Positions 59,836-64,000 of a stretch of DNA of 64,000 nucleotides are shown here, piece after piece (the first letter of the stretch is position 1; each line of letters opens with the position of its first letter). This stretch comes from Arthrobacter sp. OY3WO11 (GTDB lineage Bacteria; Actinomycetota; Actinomycetes; Actinomycetales; Micrococcaceae). A model generated the notes under the pieces. It was not told the origin of the DNA and ran no database searches. It was given only the letters and a program-made list of their open reading frames with translations. Both the position numbers and the translations under genes were made by a program. The stretch covers positions 3,847,828-3,911,827 of the forward strand of contig NZ_LWLP01000001.1 of the NCBI RefSeq assembly GCF_001641125.1, read 5' to 3'.

Positions 59836-61200
59836 CTATCGCGGGCTCGGCGCGTAGTGCGCGTACGCCGGCTCTGCTGACTTGAATTTTGTCTTTGCCA
59901 AATCCGAGGCAATGGTCTTCTGGGCCGACGAGATGGCCGTTTCCGGGACCACGCCGTTGTAGAGCACGTCCTGCCACGCCTTGGTGATGGAGGTTTCGAA
60001 CGTGGCCGGCATGGGACCGGGCCAGATGTAGCGGTCCAGTGAACCCATGGCCTTCACTACGGGGTTCGCAGCAATGTCAGCGTCACTGTCCAGTGGCTTG
60101 TAGGCCGGGGCAAGGGAGTAGTTCAAAACCAGATTCTTCATGTCGGTCTTGTCGGTCAGGAAGAACTTCATGAAGTCCTGGGCCACAGCCTTCTCTGCTT
60201 CGCTGGCACCCTTGTTGATTCCGGGGGTGGATTCACCGTTGTAGCGGTCAAATGCGTAGGGTGCTTCCGCAGCGTCCGGGACCGGGGTCTGGAAGGTTCC
60301 GTAGTCGAGGCTCGGGTAGTTCTTCTTGAGCGTCCCGTTCAGGTGGCCCCACTCATAGACCATGGCACTCTGGCCCTGGCCGAAGCTTTCGATGGCCTTG
60401 GGACCGAAATCCTTAGAGCCGACCTTGTCCACGTTGTATAGGTCCAGGAAGTACTGCATCGTCTGCACGGTCCCGGGATTGTCGAGGGTCGGGGTAACAG
60501 CATCCTGAGCAAACAGGTTGTAGCCCCTCTGGTACTGCAGGAAGCCGAGCGACTGGTACGTGCCATTGAAGTTGAACCCGGCTTGGTTAAAGGTGTCACC
60601 CTCACGCTTCGTGAGCTTCTTCGCGACCTCGCGGAACTGCTCCCAGGTCTTGGGGGTGTCACTGTCCGTTAGGCCAGCATCGGCCCACATGGCCTTGTTG
60701 TACCAGATGAGGCCGGTCATCAGACCGTAGTCGAGGTATTTGACCTTGCCATCCACCACGTGCGCCGCGGCCCCGGTGTAATCCGCTTCCAGATCCGACG
60801 TCTCGATGTCATACGGCTCCAGGTACGGATCCAGCGTGGCGTCATAGGAGTTGTGGATGTTGAACAGCGTGGGACCCTTGCCGGACTGAAGCTGCAACGG
60901 GAGTTTGGTCCAGTAGGACTCCCATGGCTGGTTCACCGTCTTGATGGTCACATTCGGGTGGAGCTTTTTGTAGGAGTCAGCGAAAGCCTGGAACTTTTCC
61001 TGGCCATCCCACAACCACCACTCCAGCTCAATCGGCTTGCCGTCATTGACAAGCGTGTTGGGGTCGTACTTGATGGTCTCTCCCTGGACCGGCAGCCCGG
61101 ACGGTGCTTGGTCGACGGTCTCCCCGCCGCTTCCGGCGCCGCATCCCGTCAGCAGCAAGGCTGCCGTGCCGAGCACGGCAATTGCGCGTGCAAGTTTCAT
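59836..61200 (-). CDS. Sugar ABC transporter substrate-binding lipoprotein
   Basis: 454 aa from MKLARAIAVLGTA with strong AAGGAGG upstream. Lipobox LLLTGC at about residue 20. The mature part is a CUT1 family binding protein (LEWWLWDGQEKFQAF, WADAGLTDSDTPKTWEQF, INKGASEAEKAVAQDFMKFF), which captures the oligosaccharide outside the membrane. First gene of the operon; two LacI-type operator-like sites lie between it and the divergent LacI gene. Full gene, no sign of decay. Confidence 0.95.
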   Translation of the reverse strand: MKLARAIAVLGTAALLLTGCGAGSGGETVDQAPSGLPVQGETIKYDPNTLVNDGKPIELEWWLWDGQEKFQAFADSYKKLHPNVTIKTVNQPWESYWTKLPLQLQSGKGPTLFNIHNSYDATLDPYLEPYDIETSDLEADYTGAAAHVVDGKVKYLDYGLMTGLIWYNKAMWADAGLTDSDTPKTWEQFREVAKKLTKREGDTFNQAGFNFNGTYQSLGFLQYQRGYNLFAQDAVTPTLDNPGTVQTMQYFLDLYNVDKVGSKDFGPKAIESFGQGQSAMVYEWGHLNGTLKKNYPSLDYGTFQTPVPDAAEAPYAFDRYNGESTPGINKGASEAEKAVAQDFMKFFLTDKTDMKNLVLNYSLAPAYKPLDSDADIAANPVVKAMGSLDRYIWPGPMPATFETSITKAWQDVLYNGVVPETAISSAQKTIASDLAKTKFKSAEPAYAHYAPSPR

Positions 61201-61238
61201 GCTGAACCTCCTTGTTCGTTGTGTTGAAGTGCAAAGCG

Positions 61239-61280
61239 TCACGTATAGCGCTAAACCAAAGTAAGTATAACGCTATACTT
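61239..61280. promoter_or_regulatory. LacI-type operators between sugar operon and its regulator
   Basis: AAGTATAACGCTATACTT (61263-61280) is an 18-bp near-palindrome; a second related half-palindrome GTATAGCGCTAAAC lies at 61243-61256. Both are between the divergent binding-protein and LacI genes, where the LacI protein should bind to control both. Confidence 0.75.
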
Positions 61281-61369
61281 TGACTAGGTGTCAAGAGCTT
61301 CTGGACTTTTCGGGATGAGTGTCGAACGTAATCGGGGTAGCCTTCACTTTCGAGGAAAGAGGTTGGATT

Positions 61370-62386
61370 GTGGCCGTCACGCTGAAGGACATAGCCGAAG
61401 AAGCAAACGTCACTCTGATGACGGTTTCCAACGTCATCAACGGGCGCCATGCAAAAGCGTCACAGGTGACCATCGACAAGGTGCTCGCCATTGCCGACCG
61501 GCTCGGCTACGTTCCCAGCGCAGCCGCCCGCAGCCTCGCCTCGAACTCATCGCGGATTATTGGGGTTATGGTGCATGATCCTGGCAACGGGAACGTCCTC
61601 AAGGACCCATACACAGCATCTATGGTCGGAGCGATTGAACCTGCCCTTCGCCAGCATGGCTACCACCTCTTGCTGCAGGGAATACCAGACCCGGCCAACG
61701 TCCCCGCGGCCTTCCGCGCCTGGAATCTGGACGGCGCAATTTTCCTTGGCTTCTTGGACAGCACGCTTCGGCCCATGGCCGGGAACCTCGGCAAACCATT
61801 GGTAGCCATGGAAAGCTACACACAGAACCCGGAATTCATGAACGTCAGGCTTGATGACCGCGACGGCGGCTATCAGGCTACAAAACACCTGCTGGACAAC
61901 GGGCACCGAGCCATAGCCTTCGCAGGACACCTCACTGCCGAACGAGCAGTGAACAGGGAACGTTTCGAAGGGTACAAGCTCGCCCTGGAGGAGGCTGGCG
62001 TGCCTGTTGACGAATCCTTGTTGTTCGATGCGCGTAATTCCCACAGCGCCGGGATCAGCGTCGGCCGCCACCTCAAAGACCAATGTCCTGAAGTGACAGC
62101 CGTTTTCGCCACCGCAGATCTCATTGCAATCGGGATTATGGAAGGTCTCGTCAGCTGCGGACTCAACGTTCCGAATGACGTCTCGGTGGTCGGCTTCGAC
62201 GATCTGGACATCGCCACCTACATTTCGCCGAAACTCACCACAGTCGCCCAGGACTTGCAGGCCAAGGCCGCTGCCGCGGTGGAGCTACTCATGGACAGGC
62301 TTCAGGAGCCCGCCAAGGAGACCGCCGACTGCGTTCTAGGTGTCCAGTTGGTCCAGCGGGAATCGGTTAAGAAGCTCGCCCACTGA
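61370..62386 (+). CDS. LacI-family transcriptional regulator
   Basis: 338 aa from GTG 61370 (AAAGAGG upstream); 17 codons further upstream are open but without a good site. VTLKDIAEEANVTLMTVSNV and the hinge SAAARSLASNSSRIIGV are the DNA-binding part; the sugar-binding domain follows with GAIFLGFL, GHRAIAFAGHLTAE and VVGFDDLDIATYISPKLTTV. It is divergent from and controls the GH31/ABC operon by the operators at 61239-61280. It ends about 100 bp before the metH 3' end, marking the right edge of cargo block 2. Confidence 0.95.
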   Translation: MAVTLKDIAEEANVTLMTVSNVINGRHAKASQVTIDKVLAIADRLGYVPSAAARSLASNSSRIIGVMVHDPGNGNVLKDPYTASMVGAIEPALRQHGYHLLLQGIPDPANVPAAFRAWNLDGAIFLGFLDSTLRPMAGNLGKPLVAMESYTQNPEFMNVRLDDRDGGYQATKHLLDNGHRAIAFAGHLTAERAVNRERFEGYKLALEEAGVPVDESLLFDARNSHSAGISVGRHLKDQCPEVTAVFATADLIAIGIMEGLVSCGLNVPNDVSVVGFDDLDIATYISPKLTTVAQDLQAKAAAAVELLMDRLQEPAKETADCVLGVQLVQRESVKKLAH

Positions 62387-62488
62387 ATGTAGAAGGAGAC
62401 AGGGCCCCGTTGCCCGGTTTCGGAGTTGGACAGTGTGGGCGACCCTCGTGATATTCGTACCTAAGACATAGCCGCGGCATCAAACGGC

Positions 62489-64000
62489 TCACACCTTGAA
62501 GTACTTCGCCTCCGGGTGGTGGAACACGAACGCGTCGGTGGACTGTTCGGGGTGCAGCATCAGCTCGTCGCTGAGGAGCACACCCATCCGCTCGGGCTTC
62601 AGCAGCTCCGTCACCTTGCGGCGGTCCTCCATGTCCGGGCACGCGGGGTAGCCGAGCGAGAACCGGGCACCGCGGTAGTCCAGCTTGAAATACCCAGCCG
62701 TGTCCTTCGGCTCCTCGGCCGCGAAGCCGAGCTCCTTGCGGATCCGGGCGTGCCAGAACTCGGCCAGCGCCTCGGTGAGCTGCATGACCAGGCCGTTGAG
62801 CTCGTAGTAATCGCGGTACTGGTTGGCGGCGAACATTTTGGAGGTGAACTCCTCGATCTTCGAGCCGGCGGTGACCAGCTGCACCGGCAGGACGTCGATC
62901 TGCCCGGATTCGCGGGACTTCACGAAGTCGGCCAGGCACAGGTGCCGGTCGCGGCGCTGGCGCGGGAAGTTGAAGCGCAGCCGGTCGCTGCCGATCGGAC
63001 CGCCTGAACCACCGTCCGGGGCGAGCAGCCCCGCGGTACCCAGGACGCCGTCGCGATCCTCCCCGTGGTGGAGAACCACCACCTGCTCCCCCTCGGAGAC
63101 CACCGGGAAGTAGCCGTAGGCCACGGACGCGTCCAGCATTCCCTCGCCGAGGATGCGGTCCAGCCAGTAGCGCAGGCGCGGCCGGCCCTCGCGTTCCACC
63201 AGTTCCTCGTAGGAGGCGCCGTCCTCGCCGCGGCCGGGCTTGAGCCCCCACTGCCCCATGAACGTGGCGCGCTCGTCGAGGAACGCCGAGTAGTCGTGCA
63301 ACGAAACGCCGCGCACAATGCGGGTGCCCCAGAACGGCGGGGCGGGCACAGGGTTGTCGGAGACGACGTCGGACCGGCCGGGCATCGCTTCCGGCTCGGT
63401 CACCGTGAACTTCGCGCCGCCCTTGTGGATGCGCTTCTTCAAAGGCGGAAGGCCGACGTCGTCCGGCGATTCACCGCGGGCAACGCGCACCAGCGGTTCC
63501 ATGAGGGCGAGGCCCTCAAAGGCGTCTTTGGCGTACCGGACCACGCCGTCGAACTGCTCGGCCAGGTCCTGCTCCACGTAGGCGCGGGTCAGGGCTGCGC
63601 CGCCCAGGATCACGGGCCACTTCTTCGCCAGGCCGCGGGACTGCAGCTCGGCGAGGTTTTCCTTCATCACCACGGTGGACTTCACCAGCAGGCCGGACAT
63701 GCCGATCACGTCCGCGTTGTGTTCCTCGGCCGCGGCCATGATCTCGGCGATGCCCTGCTTGATGCCGATATTGACGACCTTGTAGCCGTTGTTGGTGAGG
63801 ATGATGTCCACCAGGTTCTTGCCGATATCGTGCACGTCGCCGCGGACGGTGGCGATCACCATGGTGCCCTTGCCCGAGGAGTCGGACTTCTCCATGTGCG
63901 GCTCGAGCAGGGCGACGGCGTTTTTCATCACCTCGGCGGACTGCAGCACGAACGGCAGCTGCATCTCGCCGGCGCCGAAGCGCTCGCCCACCACCTTCAT
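62489..64000 (-). CDS. metH: Cobalamin-dependent methionine synthase, C-terminal part
   Basis: The gene continues past the right end of the window, so only about 500 C-terminal residues are seen. Cobalamin-domain motif RGDVHDIGKN (Asp-x-His-x-x-Gly) with GMSGLLVKSTVVMKENL and GGAALTRAYVE, then the AdoMet-activation domain (YFPVVSEGEQVVVLHHGED, VLPVQLVTAGSKIEEF and ARFSLGYPACPDMEDRRKVT). It transfers a methyl group from methyl-THF to homocysteine. It is convergent with the ECF transporter in the inferred ancestral order, now 16 kb apart. A decayed copy of its 3' end is at 53285. Confidence 0.96.
   Translation of the reverse strand: MKVVGERFGAGEMQLPFVLQSAEVMKNAVALLEPHMEKSDSSGKGTMVIATVRGDVHDIGKNLVDIILTNNGYKVVNIGIKQGIAEIMAAAEEHNADVIGMSGLLVKSTVVMKENLAELQSRGLAKKWPVILGGAALTRAYVEQDLAEQFDGVVRYAKDAFEGLALMEPLVRVARGESPDDVGLPPLKKRIHKGGAKFTVTEPEAMPGRSDVVSDNPVPAPPFWGTRIVRGVSLHDYSAFLDERATFMGQWGLKPGRGEDGASYEELVEREGRPRLRYWLDRILGEGMLDASVAYGYFPVVSEGEQVVVLHHGEDRDGVLGTAGLLAPDGGSGGPIGSDRLRFNFPRQRRDRHLCLADFVKSRESGQIDVLPVQLVTAGSKIEEFTSKMFAANQYRDYYELNGLVMQLTEALAEFWHARIRKELGFAAEEPKDTAGYFKLDYRGARFSLGYPACPDMEDRRKVTELLKPERMGVLLSDELMLHPEQSTDAFVFHHPEAKYFKV

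Noticed and set aside
46313..62488. Prophage or integrative element
   Set aside because: No integrase, phage structural gene, tRNA or att-like direct repeat was seen; homologous gene ends explain the boundaries better.

Overview
The window reads as chromosome of a high-GC actinobacterium of the Micrococcaceae, most likely Arthrobacter or Pseudarthrobacter. The evidence is strong third-position GC bias, a DUF222/HNH (13E12-type) protein, a bacterial GPP34/GOLPH3 protein, a tandem glycine riboswitch ahead of gcvP, and a B12 economy (energy-coupling-factor transporter plus MetH). The genus is an inference from gene content. No rRNA, tRNA, CRISPR array, transposase or integrase was recognised.

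Region 1 (1-16.4 kb) is a minus-strand block for glycine and serine catabolism and one-carbon metabolism. A tandem glycine riboswitch is followed by gcvP, gcvT, a 32-bp tandem repeat, gcvH, glyA, a 238-bp nested inverted repeat, sdaA, a dedicated lipA, a MetF-like protein, an amino-acid permease and purU. Glycine would be split to CO2, ammonia and methylene-THF, combined to serine and deaminated to pyruvate; PurU and the reductase-like protein dispose of one-carbon units. Left of it lie an aminotransferase/RraA-type aldolase pair, a helix-turn-helix protein and a universal stress protein.

Region 2 (16.8-23.7 kb) is a sugar-acid regulon: MFS transporter, GntR regulator, enolase-superfamily sugar-acid dehydratase, 2-oxoglutarate-semialdehyde dehydrogenase and a FAH-family 2-keto-3-deoxy-acid dehydratase. 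The set fits a Weimberg-type route to 2-oxoglutarate. The transporter promoter and the dehydratase promoter share one promoter/operator sequence.

Region 3 (23.8-42.7 kb) holds unlinked housekeeping and accessory genes: DUF427, persulfide-dioxygenase-like, GPP34, NYN/LOTUS, an arsA broken by a frameshift, flavodoxin, secreted phosphoesterases, a PQQ-type dehydrogenase lipoprotein, MFS, XRE, hydrolase, GNAT and HNH. Many of its gaps carry one family of near-perfect palindromes (17-bp arms at best).

Region 4 (42.8-64 kb) is the most unusual part. A lipoprotein precedes a single-chain ECF transporter (T-A-A'-S). metH, convergent with it, starts only at 62.5 kb, and between them lie two unrelated cargo blocks. 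Cargo 1 holds an RsbQ-like hydrolase, a saccharopine-dehydrogenase-like protein, a GH32 remnant, a formaldehyde dehydrogenase, an EamA exporter and a LysR regulator. Cargo 2 holds a sugar ABC operon with GH31 and LacI, plus a LacI-headed small protein. At 53.3-54.4 kb a decayed metH 3' end is joined back-to-back to a decayed ECF 3' end. That is the junction expected from a tandem duplication, or from single-crossover integration of a circle carrying both gene ends, with each copy holding different cargo between the same two genes.
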